This document shows positions 1-10,199 of a DNA stretch of 64,000 nt, in pieces. Made by a program: the position numbers and the translations under genes. Origin of the DNA: Methylorubrum populi (GTDB lineage: Bacteria > Pseudomonadota > Alphaproteobacteria > Rhizobiales > Beijerinckiaceae); assembly GCF_002355515.1 (NCBI RefSeq), contig NZ_AP014809.1, positions 3,496,501 through 3,560,500 of the forward strand, in the 5' to 3' direction. Under the pieces are notes generated by a model that had not been told where the DNA came from, did not search any database, and saw only the letters and a list, made by a program, of their open reading frames with translations. Each line of letters starts with the position of its first letter. Within the stretch, counting starts at the first letter, position 1.

Positions 1-126
1 CTGCTTCATCAGCATCGCCGCGCCGGAAGCCGGGATTTCCTCGCGGGTCAGAATATCGACGAGGGACCGGGCCGAGCCCCATCCGCCGGCCGGGTCGGTA
101 TAGGCTTCGATCTTCTCGTCGGGCAT
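1..126 (-). CDS. FdhF/YdeP-family molybdopterin oxidoreductase, N-terminal fragment
   Basis: Only the first 42 codons are inside the window; the gene runs off the left edge. The reverse-strand reading begins at an ATG at 126 and gives MPDEKIEAYTDPAGGWGSAR, followed by a helix ending in MLMKQ. The AGGWGSA/R stretch is typical of the N terminus of YdeP/FdhF-like formate-dehydrogenase-alpha-type oxidoreductases, which usually continue with a Cys-containing segment a few residues further on. Those proteins bind a molybdopterin cofactor, and their substrates are poorly known. The family call rests on this short N terminus alone, so the function stays tentative. Confidence 0.6.
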   Translation of the reverse strand, partial: MPDEKIEAYTDPAGGWGSARSLVDILTREEIPASGAAMLMKQ

Positions 127-250
127 GGCCGGGCTCGCTTTGCGTGAACCTCGGCGCAACACATGCGCGAAACGCCGGGTTCCGCCCGTGCGACGCTGAC
201 TCCGGCCCGCAGCAGGACGCCCGCGCTCGCTGAGCGATCCTCAGGCAACT

Positions 251-1267
251 TCACTGATCGGCGAAAGGCTCCGCGCCGGGCGCATCCGGGTTCATGCCCT
301 CGACTGGGGCGCGGCTGCGGCGCGGTCGCGGCGGCGTGTTGGCGGCGGTCGGCGTGGCCGTGTTGGCGCCGAGCCGCGTTGCCAGGGCGATCGCCCGTGC
401 CTCGGTGAATCGCAGGTGGCAGTAGCCGTGCGCTCCCTCGCGGGCATAGGTCCGGCAGGCCTGCTCGCGGTCGGAGGAGAAGGCCGCCTGCTCCTGCACG
501 ATCGGCCGGACGTCGCTGCCCCGCGACCGCTGGGTCATGATCTTGTAGTTGTCGCGCACGGCCTTGTCGGCTACGCCGCGGGCGGTGTCGAACTCGCCCG
601 CCTGCGGGATCAGGCTCGCCGCGCCGGGCCCCCACAGGCCCGCCGGGGTCGTCTCGCAATCCGCAGCGGTGAAGGTGCAGGCAGGGCCCGATCCGAGCGG
701 CGTGGCGAGCACGCTGCCGTCGAGGATCTCGAAGCGCAGCGGGCACTCGGCGCTGCCGGTCGAGAAGCGCGAGACGCCCTGCGCGCGTCCCTCCGCACTC
801 AGCGGCACCGGCTTGCCACCGTTGAGCTTGACCGTGCAGCTCTCGGTCGGCTGCGAGATCTTGGTGCCCGGCAGCGTCATCTGGGCGGTGTAGGCCGACC
901 CGCTCCGCTCGATCCTCAGGGACCCATTCAGCCCATTGAGCAGCAGGTCCTGCCCGGCGACGTTGTCCTCGGAGGGCACCCGCAGCACGACCGGCTGGCG
1001 CGGCGGAGCCGGGACGCTCGGTCGCGTCTCGGCGCCTTCGCCGGGCGCGAGAGCCCCCGGCTCCGCGGGCGGCGGCGCGGGCTGGACGGGCACGTTGCGC
1101 GGGGGCTGCGGAGGACGGGCGGCGCGACCGATGCCGAACAGCTCCTCGAAGAAGTTCTGCGCCCGCGCCGGGGTGGACGGGGCAAAAGCCGCCCCGGCGA
1201 GCGCGAGCAGCGCCGCGATCGCGGCACGAGCCGGGCGATCCGTCCTCCGGACCTTCCGCGCGGACAT
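251..1267 (-). CDS. Exported protein of unknown function with Cys-rich C-terminal half
   Basis: The reverse-strand ATG at 1267 gives about 338 residues and places a good Sec signal peptide first (MSARKVRRTDRPARAAIAAL, then ALAGAAFAPSTPARAQ). A longer start at 1333 would bury this signal. After the signal comes a Pro/Ala-rich linker (PPQPPRNVPVQPAPPPAEPG). A beta-rich domain with paired cysteines follows (SCTVKLNGG, ECPLRFEILDG, CTFTAADC). The C-terminal helical part contains REQACRTYAREGAHGYCHLR, which resembles the Cys pattern of LprI-like inhibitor domains. I infer a periplasmic protein stabilised by disulfides. It stands alone between the oxidoreductase and dnaK, and no enzyme motif is visible. 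Confidence 0.65.
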   Translation of the reverse strand: MSARKVRRTDRPARAAIAALLALAGAAFAPSTPARAQNFFEELFGIGRAARPPQPPRNVPVQPAPPPAEPGALAPGEGAETRPSVPAPPRQPVVLRVPSEDNVAGQDLLLNGLNGSLRIERSGSAYTAQMTLPGTKISQPTESCTVKLNGGKPVPLSAEGRAQGVSRFSTGSAECPLRFEILDGSVLATPLGSGPACTFTAADCETTPAGLWGPGAASLIPQAGEFDTARGVADKAVRDNYKIMTQRSRGSDVRPIVQEQAAFSSDREQACRTYAREGAHGYCHLRFTEARAIALATRLGANTATPTAANTPPRPRRSRAPVEGMNPDAPGAEPFADQ

Positions 1268-1660
1268 TCTCTCGGAGACGGGCAGGAACATCAGGCCGTC
1301 GGCCTCCCGGTTTGAAGCCACTTCACGGGCCATGTCCCATGGTCATACCACGCCACCCGTGGCGCGGACGTGGCAGCCTGGCAACAAACAAGCCTGTCGC
1401 CGCGCGTCCGATCCGGAAAATCGCCTTGGCGCAGTGGAGGATGGTAGCCTTCGCTCATGCATCCGGCGCGCGTTCTTGCGGCGGCGTAGCCGTCTTCTTA
1501 TATGCGGCGGGACACGGGACGAGGCCTGGGAAGCACAACCCGCAAGGGCGATGCGCTTCGGATCCATCCCGTTCTCAAACCTGATGTTTTGTACCGCCAT
1601 GGGTCGAGCTGCTTCGGGGCTCGGCGGTCTGCTTGAAAAATCCAACAGAGGGATCCCACC
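1268..1660. other. Divergent intergenic region upstream of dnaK
   Basis: This stretch of nearly 400 bases separates the leftward exported-protein gene from dnaK. It holds the putative heat-shock promoter at 1475-1506 and the dnaK leader with a purine-rich GAGGGA ribosome-binding site just before the start. No open frame in it looks like a real protein. The rest should carry the promoter of the leftward gene, but I cannot place it. Confidence 0.6.
1475..1506 (+). promoter_or_regulatory. Putative sigma-32 heat-shock promoter of dnaK
   Basis: CTTGCG at 1475-1480 is followed after 16 bases by CTTATATGCG starting at 1497. The second element fits the alphaproteobacterial RpoH -10 consensus CYTATnTnnG at every defined position, and the first shares CTTG with the -35 consensus CTTGAA. 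It lies about 155 bases upstream of dnaK on the same strand. The match is by eye and the spacer is at the short end of the accepted range. Confidence 0.5.
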
Positions 1661-3580
<1,920 letters not shown>

Positions 3581-3592
3581 GTCCGAGCGGCT

Positions 3593-3630
3593 CGGGAGCG
3601 GTGCGCCAGCGCCGCTCCCGATCATTTTTT
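3593..3630 (+). terminator. Intrinsic terminator between dnaK and dnaJ
   Basis: CGGGAGCGG (3593-3601) and CCGCTCCCG (3612-3620) form a perfect 9-bp stem with a 10-base loop. It is followed by ATCATTTTTT, which supplies a six-T run. It starts 13 bases after the dnaK stop codon. In this position it should attenuate rather than abolish transcription into dnaJ. Confidence 0.8.
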
Positions 3631-3827
3631 CACTGTCAGCGGCGCGAACGGCTTGATCCTCGGGCAAGGCTCGGGGATCAACCTTGCCGAACGTCCGCGA
3701 GAAGCGAAGGTCGATCCGGTCTGTCCCGTCCGAGTCGGGAGACGGATCGCAGCGCGGCCGAAGCCCGGCGAAAGAGCTGGCAAGCGAGCCGGCAGCCGGC
3801 GCGAACGAGAGGCTCCAGGGGCCGGGA

Positions 3828-4979
3828 ATGTCGAAACGGGACTATTACGAGGTCTTGGGCGTCGCGAAGACGGCCTCGGAGAGCGAGCTGAAGGTCGCCT
3901 TCCGCAAGCTGGCCATGGTGCATCACCCGGACCGCAATCCCGGCGACAAGGAAGCCGAGATCAAGTTCAAGGAAGTCAACGAGGCCTATCAATGCCTCTC
4001 CGACGGCCAGAAGCGCGCGGCCTACGACCGGTTCGGCCACGCCGCCTTCAGCCAGGGCGGCGCGGGCGGACCCGGATTCGGCAACGAGTTCGGCGACTTC
4101 ATGTCGGACATCTTCGAGAATTTCTTCGGGGATGGCCGCGGCGCTCCGGGCGGCGGGCGCGGACGCGGCGGTGCTCCGGGCCGCGAGCGCGGAGCGGACC
4201 TGCGCTACAATCTCGAGATCAGTCTCGAAGAGGCGTTTTCCGGCAAGACCGAGACGATCCGCATCCCGACCTCGATCGCCTGCGAGACCTGCTCCGGCAC
4301 AGGGGCCAAGGCCGGCTCGAAGCCGCGCACCTGCTCGACCTGCGGCGGCTACGGCCGGGTTCGTGCGGCGCAGGGGTTCTTCGCCATCGAGCGGACCTGC
4401 CCGAACTGCCACGGCCGCGGCGAGGTGGTGGACGACCCCTGTCCCTCCTGCTCCGGCGCCGGCCGGGTCAACCGCGAGCGGACGCTCTCGATCAACGTGC
4501 CGGCGGGCGTCGATGACGGCCTGCGCATCCGGCTCGCGGGCGAGGGCGAGAGCGGCCTGCGCGGCGGGCCGTCGGGCGACCTCTACGTCTTCCTCTCGAT
4601 CAAGCCGCACCCGTTCTTCCAGCGCGACGGAGCCGATCTGTTCTGCCGCGTGCCGATCTCGATGGTGACGGCGGCGCTCTCGGGCGAGATCACCGTGCCG
4701 GTGATCGACGGCTCGCAGACGCAGGTTCGCATCCCGGCCGGCACGCAGACCGCCAAGCAGTTCCGCATCAAGGGCAAGGGCATGCCGGTGCTGCGCTCGC
4801 GTGAGGTCGGCGACCTCTACATCCAGGTCTCGGTGGAGACGCCGCAGAACCTGACGAAACGTCAGCGCGAGCTGCTCCAGGAGTTTGACCAGAGTGCCTC
4901 GGACGAGAACCACCCGGAGAGCGCCGGGTTCTTCTCCAAGGTCCGTGACTTCTTCGTGAGCGGCTCGACGCGGGCGTGA
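3828..4979 (+). CDS. dnaJ: Chaperone protein DnaJ (Hsp40)
   Basis: DnaJ delivers unfolded clients to DnaK and stimulates its ATPase. The start at 3828 ([18 protein letters not shown]) is chosen because the J domain begins there; the frame is open further upstream but without family similarity. The product is 383 residues. It has the J domain with HPD at residues 33-35, a Gly/Phe-rich linker, and a zinc domain with four CxxCxGxG repeats ([32 protein letters not shown]). The C-terminal client-binding domain follows and the protein ends in SGSTRA. The gene follows dnaK after about 250 bases containing a terminator hairpin, so it may have its own promoter or depend on read-through. Confidence 0.97.
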   Translation: MSKRDYYEVLGVAKTASESELKVAFRKLAMVHHPDRNPGDKEAEIKFKEVNEAYQCLSDGQKRAAYDRFGHAAFSQGGAGGPGFGNEFGDFMSDIFENFFGDGRGAPGGGRGRGGAPGRERGADLRYNLEISLEEAFSGKTETIRIPTSIACETCSGTGAKAGSKPRTCSTCGGYGRVRAAQGFFAIERTCPNCHGRGEVVDDPCPSCSGAGRVNRERTLSINVPAGVDDGLRIRLAGEGESGLRGGPSGDLYVFLSIKPHPFFQRDGADLFCRVPISMVTAALSGEITVPVIDGSQTQVRIPAGTQTAKQFRIKGKGMPVLRSREVGDLYIQVSVETPQNLTKRQRELLQEFDQSASDENHPESAGFFSKVRDFFVSGSTRA

Positions 4980-5114
4980 TCCGCTCCGGGCTCGCGGGAT
5001 CAAACCCGCGACTTCACCGGTTATGACCGCGGCTCATCGCTGCGGTCATGCACCCGACGCCGTGCAGCGAAGCTTGACTGCCCGCGGGTTTTCGTCGTCT
5101 AGCCTGTCGCAACC

Positions 5115-5795
5115 ATGATGAGCCGAGGACCTTCGGACGTGCCGCCGCTTCGCCGTTCCAGTGCCCGAGCCGTCGCCGCCTCACGCGTCATCCGCGAGCG
5201 CAAGGATCCCCTGGAGGACGAGGCGCGCTTCCTGCGCTCCTGGTTCGAGCGCCCGCTGGTCACCGGCGCGGTGACACCGTCGGGCCGGATGCTGGCGCGC
5301 ACCATGGCCGCCTATGCCGACCCGAACGTCTCTGGCCCGGTGATCGAGCTTGGACCGGGCACGGGTCCGGTGACCGAGGCCCTGATTCGCCGCGGCTTCG
5401 ATCCGGAGCGGCTCGTCCTCGTCGAGTTCAATCCCGATTTCTGCACGCTGCTGCGCCGACGCTTCCCCGGCGTGACCGTGATCGGCGGCGATGCCTACCG
5501 GATCCGCGAGACGCTGCGCGACAAGCTCGACGGTCCCTGCGCCGCGACCATCTCGAGCCTGCCTCTGTTCACCAAGCCGCTCGAGCAGCGCCTCGACCTT
5601 CTCCAGGGCGCCCACGACCTGATGCATCCGGGTGCGCCCTTCGTGCAGTTCACCTACGCCGTCGTGCCGCCGATCCCGGCCAAGTGCGAGGCGGGCAGCT
5701 ACACCGCGAGCCGCTCCAACAAGGTCTGGCTCAACCTGCCTCCGGCCCGCGTGTGGGTCTACCGGCGCCCCGAGGCGAAGGGCAGCATCGCCTGA
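5115..5795 (+). CDS. SAM-dependent methyltransferase, probable phospholipid N-methyltransferase (PmtA-like)
   Basis: The 226-residue protein has a class I methyltransferase fold. The glycine-rich SAM motif VIELGPGTGPVTEAL begins at about residue 76, followed by VLVEFNPDFCTLL and a GGDAYRIRE acidic loop. The C-terminal segment SNKVWLNLPPARVWVYRR matches the small Rhizobium/Rhodobacter-type PmtA enzymes, which methylate phosphatidylethanolamine to phosphatidylcholine at the membrane. The same fold also appears in rRNA adenine dimethylase-like proteins, so the substrate is inferred. The ATG at 5115 is preceded by ATG ATG-like codons, and the Arg-rich first 30 residues could include an alternative start. 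The gene stands alone. Confidence 0.7.
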   Translation: MMSRGPSDVPPLRRSSARAVAASRVIRERKDPLEDEARFLRSWFERPLVTGAVTPSGRMLARTMAAYADPNVSGPVIELGPGTGPVTEALIRRGFDPERLVLVEFNPDFCTLLRRRFPGVTVIGGDAYRIRETLRDKLDGPCAATISSLPLFTKPLEQRLDLLQGAHDLMHPGAPFVQFTYAVVPPIPAKCEAGSYTASRSNKVWLNLPPARVWVYRRPEAKGSIA

Positions 5796-6049
5796 CGTTT
5801 CGAAGGCGATCCGCACCGGCCGAACTTCGTTTTGGGGACGCTCGTTGATCCCGATGAAGTTGCGGATGTCGGTCACGGCTGACCCACGCAGCTTGTCGGC
5901 GGAACGAGGACCGACGGCGATTGGCTCTTCTCGCCGATCCCGCGCCCTTGTTTCTCAATGTACGCGGTCCGCTCAGTACCCGTTCATCCGGTGGCTTCTA
6001 GCTTCGCTCACAAGGCCGCCAGGACGGCCCGATGAACGGAGGTCACATG

Positions 6050-6400
6050 ATGTCGGAACCATCCTCACCCCGTCGCTCTCGCTTCGCGCTCGCCGCACTC
6101 GCGCTGATGGCCGGGGGGCTTTTCGGTGGCGTCACAGTCGCCAACACCGCCCCGCTGGCGCCGGCTCCGGCGACGGCCCTGGCATCGGAGGCGACGGTCG
6201 AGACGGTGCAGTGGCACCATCATCATTTCGGCCACCGCCGCCATCACCACGGCCATTGGGGGCATCGCCACCATCATCACGGGCACTGGGGTCACCATCG
6301 CCGCCACTGGGGTCACCACCACCATGGCTGGGGCCACCGCCACCATCACCACGGCCATTGGGGGCATCGCCGCCACGGGGGCCATCATCATCACTGGTAG
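6050..6400 (+). CDS. Small exported histidine-rich protein
   Basis: The ATG at 6050 sits six bases after a perfect GGAGGT at 6038-6043, which decides the start over ATGs at 6032 and 6047. The 116-residue product begins with a signal peptide (RRSRFALAALALMAGGLFGG, then VTVANTA). Its C-terminal half consists almost only of His, Gly, Trp and Arg in near-repeats such as HHHHGHWGHRRHWG. About half of the residues there are histidine. Such sequences bind Ni, Zn, Co or Cu, so a periplasmic metal buffer is plausible, but no conserved domain is visible. It is separated from the leftward deo operon by a strong hairpin. Confidence 0.75.
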   Translation: MSEPSSPRRSRFALAALALMAGGLFGGVTVANTAPLAPAPATALASEATVETVQWHHHHFGHRRHHHGHWGHRHHHHGHWGHHRRHWGHHHHGWGHRHHHHGHWGHRRHGGHHHHW

Positions 6401-6419
6401 GCGAACGGGCTTATCGACC

Positions 6420-6463
6420 GGGGCCGGATGAGGCGGACAGCCTCGTCCGGCCCCTTCTCGTTG
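6420..6463. terminator. Strong bidirectional hairpin between the His-rich gene and deoA
   Basis: A 15-bp stem (6420-6434 with 6440-6454, one G-U wobble) encloses the five-base loop GGACA. It is followed by TTCTCGTTG on the plus strand. It lies between two convergent genes, where a shared terminator is expected. The T-tract is weak. Confidence 0.65.
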
Positions 6464-6504
6464 CGGAGCGCCTTCTCTCGCGCTTCGCGAGACGCCGGAG
6501 GTAT

Positions 6505-7815
6505 TCAGCCGAGCCGTTCCATCACGGGCTCGCACGCATCCGGTGAGACCATACCGATCCGATAGGCGCTCCGCAGGGCCGACTCGGCCCGCGCGGCGCT
6601 CGCCTCGTCCGCCGCATGGACCATGCCGATCGGATCGCCCTTCTCCAACCGATCGCCGGGCCGAACCAGGCCGGTGAACCCGACGCTCGAATCGATGGCG
6701 TCTTGCGGCCGGGTTCGGCCGCCGCCGAGGCCGATCGCCGCCAGGCCGATGGCGCGGGTCTCGACGCGCTCCACCACGCCCGATCCCGGCGCCGTCACCG
6801 GCCGTACGACCGGTGCCCGCTTCAGGTAGCGATCGGGTGCCTCCACGAGATCGCCCGGTCCGCCGAGCGCCGTCACCATCCGCGCAAACACCTCGCAGGC
6901 GCGGCCGGACTCGAGGGCCGCCGTCAGCCGCCCGTCCGCCTCACCGACATCCGCGGCGAGTCCGCCGATCACCAGCATCTCGGCGGCGAGCGCCAGGGTC
7001 ACCGCGTGGAAACGCGGCTCGCGGGCGCGGCCGGTGAGGTAATCGACGGCGTAGGCCACCTCGACCGCGTTTCCGGCACTCGAGGCCAGGGGCGCGTCCA
7101 TATCGGTCACGAGGGCGCGGGTGCGGAGCCCCGCCGCGTTGGCCACCGTGACGATGCTCTCCGCAAGCGCCCGCGCCTCGGCGCGTTGCGCCATGAAGGC
7201 GCCGGAGCCGGTCTTCACGTCCATGACGAGGCCCTGGAGCCCGGCCGCAAGCTTCTTCGAGAGGATCGAGGCGGTGATGAGGTCGAGGGACTCGACCGTC
7301 CCGGTGACGTCGCGGATCGCATAGAGGCGCCGATCGGCGGGCGCGAGGTCGGCGGTCTGGCCGATGATGGCGCAGCCGACTTCGGCCGTGACCCGCCGGA
7401 ACCGATCGAGGCCCGGCGCCACGTCGTAGCCGGGAATGCTCGCAAGCTTGTCCAGCGTGCCGCCGGTATGGCCGAGGCCGCGCCCGGAGATCATCGGCAC
7501 GAAGCCGCCGCAGGCCGCGACCATGGCCGCCAGGGGAAGGCTCACGGTATCGCCGACGCCGCCGGTGGAGTGCTTGTCGAGGACCGGTCCGGGCAGATCC
7601 CACGCGAGCACGGTGCCCGACTGGGTCATGGCACGGGTCAGCGCCACGCGCTCGTCGAGGCAGAGACCGCGGAAGAACACCGCCATGGCGAACGCTGCCG
7701 CCTGCCCCTCGGTGACCCGATCCTGCGTCAGGCCCTCGATGAAGCCGGCAATGTCGGCCTCCGACAGAGTTCGCCCGTCGCGCTTGTCGCGAATGATTTC
7801 TTGGGGAATCCTCAT
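6505..7815 (-). CDS. deoA: Thymidine phosphorylase
   Basis: DeoA splits thymidine or deoxyuridine with phosphate into base and 2-deoxyribose-1-phosphate in the cytoplasm. The 436-residue product starts [18 protein letters not shown], matching the family N terminus. It carries the signature motif [22 protein letters not shown], of which the phosphate-binding KHSTGGVGD is diagnostic. Further on are [15 protein letters not shown] and the KTGSGAFM segment. The start codon at 7815 overlaps the deoC stop (ATGA type), so deoA is the last gene of a translationally coupled cdd-punA-deoC-deoA operon. Length and motifs are normal. Confidence 0.96.
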   Translation of the reverse strand: MRIPQEIIRDKRDGRTLSEADIAGFIEGLTQDRVTEGQAAAFAMAVFFRGLCLDERVALTRAMTQSGTVLAWDLPGPVLDKHSTGGVGDTVSLPLAAMVAACGGFVPMISGRGLGHTGGTLDKLASIPGYDVAPGLDRFRRVTAEVGCAIIGQTADLAPADRRLYAIRDVTGTVESLDLITASILSKKLAAGLQGLVMDVKTGSGAFMAQRAEARALAESIVTVANAAGLRTRALVTDMDAPLASSAGNAVEVAYAVDYLTGRAREPRFHAVTLALAAEMLVIGGLAADVGEADGRLTAALESGRACEVFARMVTALGGPGDLVEAPDRYLKRAPVVRPVTAPGSGVVERVETRAIGLAAIGLGGGRTRPQDAIDSSVGFTGLVRPGDRLEKGDPIGMVHAADEASAARAESALRSAYRIGMVSPDACEPVMERLG

Positions 7816-8564
7816 GGTGCGGCCTCCAAGGCGCGCACGAGTTCGGCATGGAGCGCACTCGCCCCGATCCGGAAGGTGCTCGGACTCACCCAATCCGGTC
7901 CCATGGCCCGGTCGGCAAGCGCGAGATAGGCGCCCGCATCCTCGACCCGGCGCAGGCCGCCGGAGACCTTGAGTCCCGCCGGATGCTCGGTGCACGCGCG
8001 GATCGTGTTCAGCATGATCTCGGCGGCCGGCAGCGTGGCGGAGACCGGCGTCTTGCCGGTGGAGGTCTTGATGAAGTCGGCGCCGGCTTCGAGCGACAGG
8101 CGGCTCGCCCGCGCGATCAGCGCCGGACTTTCGAGTTCGCCCGTCTCGAGGATCACCTTGAGGAGCCTGCCGGCGCAGGCCTCGCGCACGGCCGCGACCA
8201 TCGCCCGCGCGCCCTCTTCCTCACCGCGCATCAGCGCGCGATAGGGCAGGACGAGGTCGATCTCATCGGCGCCGTCGGCCAGGGTGGCGCGGGTGTCCGC
8301 GACGCTGCGCGCGACGTCGTCACCGCCCTGCGGAAAGTTGATCACGGTGGCGACCCGCACCCCGCTGTCGCGAAGCGCCCGGGCGCATCCCGCAACGAAA
8401 TCGGGCCAGACACAGACGGCGACGACCCCGCTCGCGCGGGCCTTCCCGCAGAGGTCGTCGGCCGCGGCGGCCGTGGCGGCATCGCTCAGATCCGTGAGAT
8501 CGAGCAGCGGCAGGGCGCGCCGGGCCACGGCGGCCGCGTCCTGCGGGGATAGGGAAGCACTCAT
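7812..8564 (-). CDS. deoC: Deoxyribose-phosphate aldolase
   Basis: DeoC cleaves 2-deoxyribose-5-phosphate to acetaldehyde and glyceraldehyde-3-phosphate. The 250-residue protein shows the class I aldolase features of the family: VINFPQGG near residue 75, the acidic segment [26 protein letters not shown], and the Schiff-base lysine in [19 protein letters not shown] near the C terminus supplies the second conserved lysine. It overlaps deoA by four bases and lies nine bases after the purine nucleoside phosphorylase gene. A phosphopentomutase (deoB), needed to convert the 1-phosphate sugar to the 5-phosphate, is not in this operon. Confidence 0.95.
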   Translation of the reverse strand: MSASLSPQDAAAVARRALPLLDLTDLSDAATAAAADDLCGKARASGVVAVCVWPDFVAGCARALRDSGVRVATVINFPQGGDDVARSVADTRATLADGADEIDLVLPYRALMRGEEEGARAMVAAVREACAGRLLKVILETGELESPALIARASRLSLEAGADFIKTSTGKTPVSATLPAAEIMLNTIRACTEHPAGLKVSGGLRRVEDAGAYLALADRAMGPDWVSPSTFRIGASALHAELVRALEAAP

Positions 8565-8573
8565 CCGCGTTCC

Positions 8574-9386
8574 TCACGCTTCGGGTAGGCGGCCGACGAA
8601 GGCGGTGGCGAGCCGGGCAAGGTCGGTCCCCGCCCGCGCGGCGACGGCCTTGGTCTCGGCATGGTGCGGGTCGCCGCCCGCGATTCCCGCCGCGAGGTTG
8701 GTCACCACCGAGATCGCGGCGACACGAAGCCCGAGAAACCGGGCGAGGATCGTCTCGGGCACGGTGGACATGCCGACGAGGTCGGCGCCGAGAATGCCGG
8801 CCATGCGCACCTCGGCGGGAGTCTCGAAGCTCGGACCCGAGAACCACGCATAGATGCCCGTCGACAACGGAAGCCCGATCGCCTCCGCCGCCGCGCCGAG
8901 AGCGGCGCGCAAATCGGGATCGTAGGCACCGGTCATCGGCACGAAGCGGGCATCGCTCGCCTCGCCGATCAGCGGATTGAGGCCCGACAGGTTGATATGG
9001 TCGTCCAGCATCACGAGGCGGCCGGGTCCGACCTCCGGCCTCAGCGAACCGGCGGCGTTGGTGAGCAGGAGCCTCCCGGCGCCGAGTGCCCGCGCCGCCG
9101 TGAGCGGGACGCGCATGGCCCCGGCATCGCCACGCTCGTAGGCGTGAACGCGCCCCTCGAAGACGAGAACCGGCCGCCCCGCGAGGCGACCGCGATGCAG
9201 GTGCCCACCGTGGCCGGTGACGCCGGGCGCGGGAAAGCCGGGAATCGCCTCATAGGCGAGGCTGCGGCGATCCTCCACCGCCTCGACGAGGGCGCCGAGG
9301 CCGGTCCCCGTGACGACCGCCAGGTCACAGGGACCGAAAAAGCCCTCGGCCCGCAAATGAGCGATCGCCGCATCCTCAGGCGCCAT
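8574..9386 (-). CDS. punA: Purine nucleoside phosphorylase (PunA/XapA type)
   Basis: This trimeric-type purine nucleoside phosphorylase converts (deoxy)inosine and (deoxy)guanosine plus phosphate to base and sugar-1-phosphate. The 270-residue product starts at the ATG at 9386 (MAPEDAAIAHLRAEGFFGP). It contains the phosphate loop VVTGTGLGALVEAV, GHGGHLHRG, GRVHAYE and NAAGSLRPEVGPG. Further on are the purine-site YAWFSGPSFETPAEVRM and GMSTVPETI motifs. In place of the usual GSGLG it has GTGLG, a conservative change. Its first codons overlap the end of cdd by 11 bases, which fits coupled translation in the nucleoside operon. Confidence 0.93.
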   Translation of the reverse strand: MAPEDAAIAHLRAEGFFGPCDLAVVTGTGLGALVEAVEDRRSLAYEAIPGFPAPGVTGHGGHLHRGRLAGRPVLVFEGRVHAYERGDAGAMRVPLTAARALGAGRLLLTNAAGSLRPEVGPGRLVMLDDHINLSGLNPLIGEASDARFVPMTGAYDPDLRAALGAAAEAIGLPLSTGIYAWFSGPSFETPAEVRMAGILGADLVGMSTVPETILARFLGLRVAAISVVTNLAAGIAGGDPHHAETKAVAARAGTDLARLATAFVGRLPEA

Positions 9387-9795
9387 GGACGAGATGCTCC
9401 GGGCCGAAGGAGGCGGGCAGCAGGTGGTCGAGGGTGTAGCGGGCGCGCAGTCCATCGGGACCGCCCAAAAGGATCGGCGTACCGGGGCCGGCGAATTCGC
9501 GGATGCGTTGGCGGCAGGCACCGCAGGGCGTGACCGGGGAGGCACTGTCGGCGAGCACGAGGATCGCGCGAATCCGGCGTCCGCCGGCCGCGACCATCCC
9601 GGCGATGGCGCCGGCCTCGGCGCAGGTGCCGACCGGGTAGGCGGCGTTCTCGACGTTGCAGCCGGCATGGATGCGCCCGGCCTCGTCCAGCAATGCGGCG
9701 CCGACATGAAAGCCCGAATAGGGCGCGTGGGCCCGATCCCGCACCGCTGCGGCGGCTTCGAACAGGGCATCGATGTCAGGCTCGGTCACGGACAA
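9376..9795 (-). CDS. cdd: Cytidine deaminase
   Basis: Cdd hydrolyses cytidine and deoxycytidine to uridine and deoxyuridine, feeding the phosphorylases downstream. The 139-residue protein has the standard zinc motifs: NVENAAYPVGTCAEAGAI, which gives the catalytic C-A-E, and PCGACRQRI, which gives the second pair of zinc cysteines. The substrate-binding SGFHVGAALL segment is near the N terminus. It is the first gene of the leftward cdd-punA-deoC-deoA operon, whose promoter should lie in the gap up to about 9930. Confidence 0.95.
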   Translation of the reverse strand: MSVTEPDIDALFEAAAAVRDRAHAPYSGFHVGAALLDEAGRIHAGCNVENAAYPVGTCAEAGAIAGMVAAGGRRIRAILVLADSASPVTPCGACRQRIREFAGPGTPILLGGPDGLRARYTLDHLLPASFGPEHLVHGA

Positions 9796-9931
9796 TCCCG
9801 AAGCGACGTGAAGCGTGTTTCGTTTGGCCCGAGGCCGGGTGCCCTGTCGAGGGGTGGGCCCATCGACAGGGCCGTGCCGGGCTTCTAAGGCAGTCCGAGC
9901 GCGCGCGGGCGCGGCACCGGGAGCCCATACA

Positions 9932-10156
9932 ATGCTCGGACGCTACGATCGGGGATCGGCCGGCGGCGAAGCCAAGGTCGAGTTCGGCGACGGCACCATG
10001 CGGGTGATCAAGCCCGGCACCTACGTGCGCTGTGCGGTGACCGGCGAGCCGATCCCGCTCGATGCCCTGCGCTACTGGAACGTCGACCGCCAGGAGGCCT
10101 ACGCGACCCCCGAGGCGGCGATGCAGCGCCTGAAGGAGATTGGCGCCGCCCGGTAG
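9932..10156 (+). CDS. DUF2093 family protein
   Basis: A 74-residue protein starting MLGRYDRGSAGGEAKVEFGD. The core GTMRVIKPGTYVRCAVTG, followed by EPIPLDALRYWNVDRQEAYA, is the DUF2093 signature found throughout alphaproteobacteria. No function is known for the family. The two cysteine-free halves suggest a small beta-rich cytoplasmic protein. The longer in-frame extension to 9815 is Arg-rich and unlike the family, so the internal ATG at 9932 is preferred. It lies divergently from cdd and convergently with lpxK. Confidence 0.85.
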   Translation: MLGRYDRGSAGGEAKVEFGDGTMRVIKPGTYVRCAVTGEPIPLDALRYWNVDRQEAYATPEAAMQRLKEIGAAR

Positions 10157-10199
10157 AGGCGCGGCGGCTCGTCCGCCGGCCCCGAACGACCTGCGCGGG

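Noticed and set aside
6200..6400. Repeated CATCACCAC/GGGGCAT units that might suggest a CRISPR or tandem repeat array
   Set aside because: The units are codons for His, Gly, Trp and Arg in one continuous reading frame with a signal peptide; there are no spacers.
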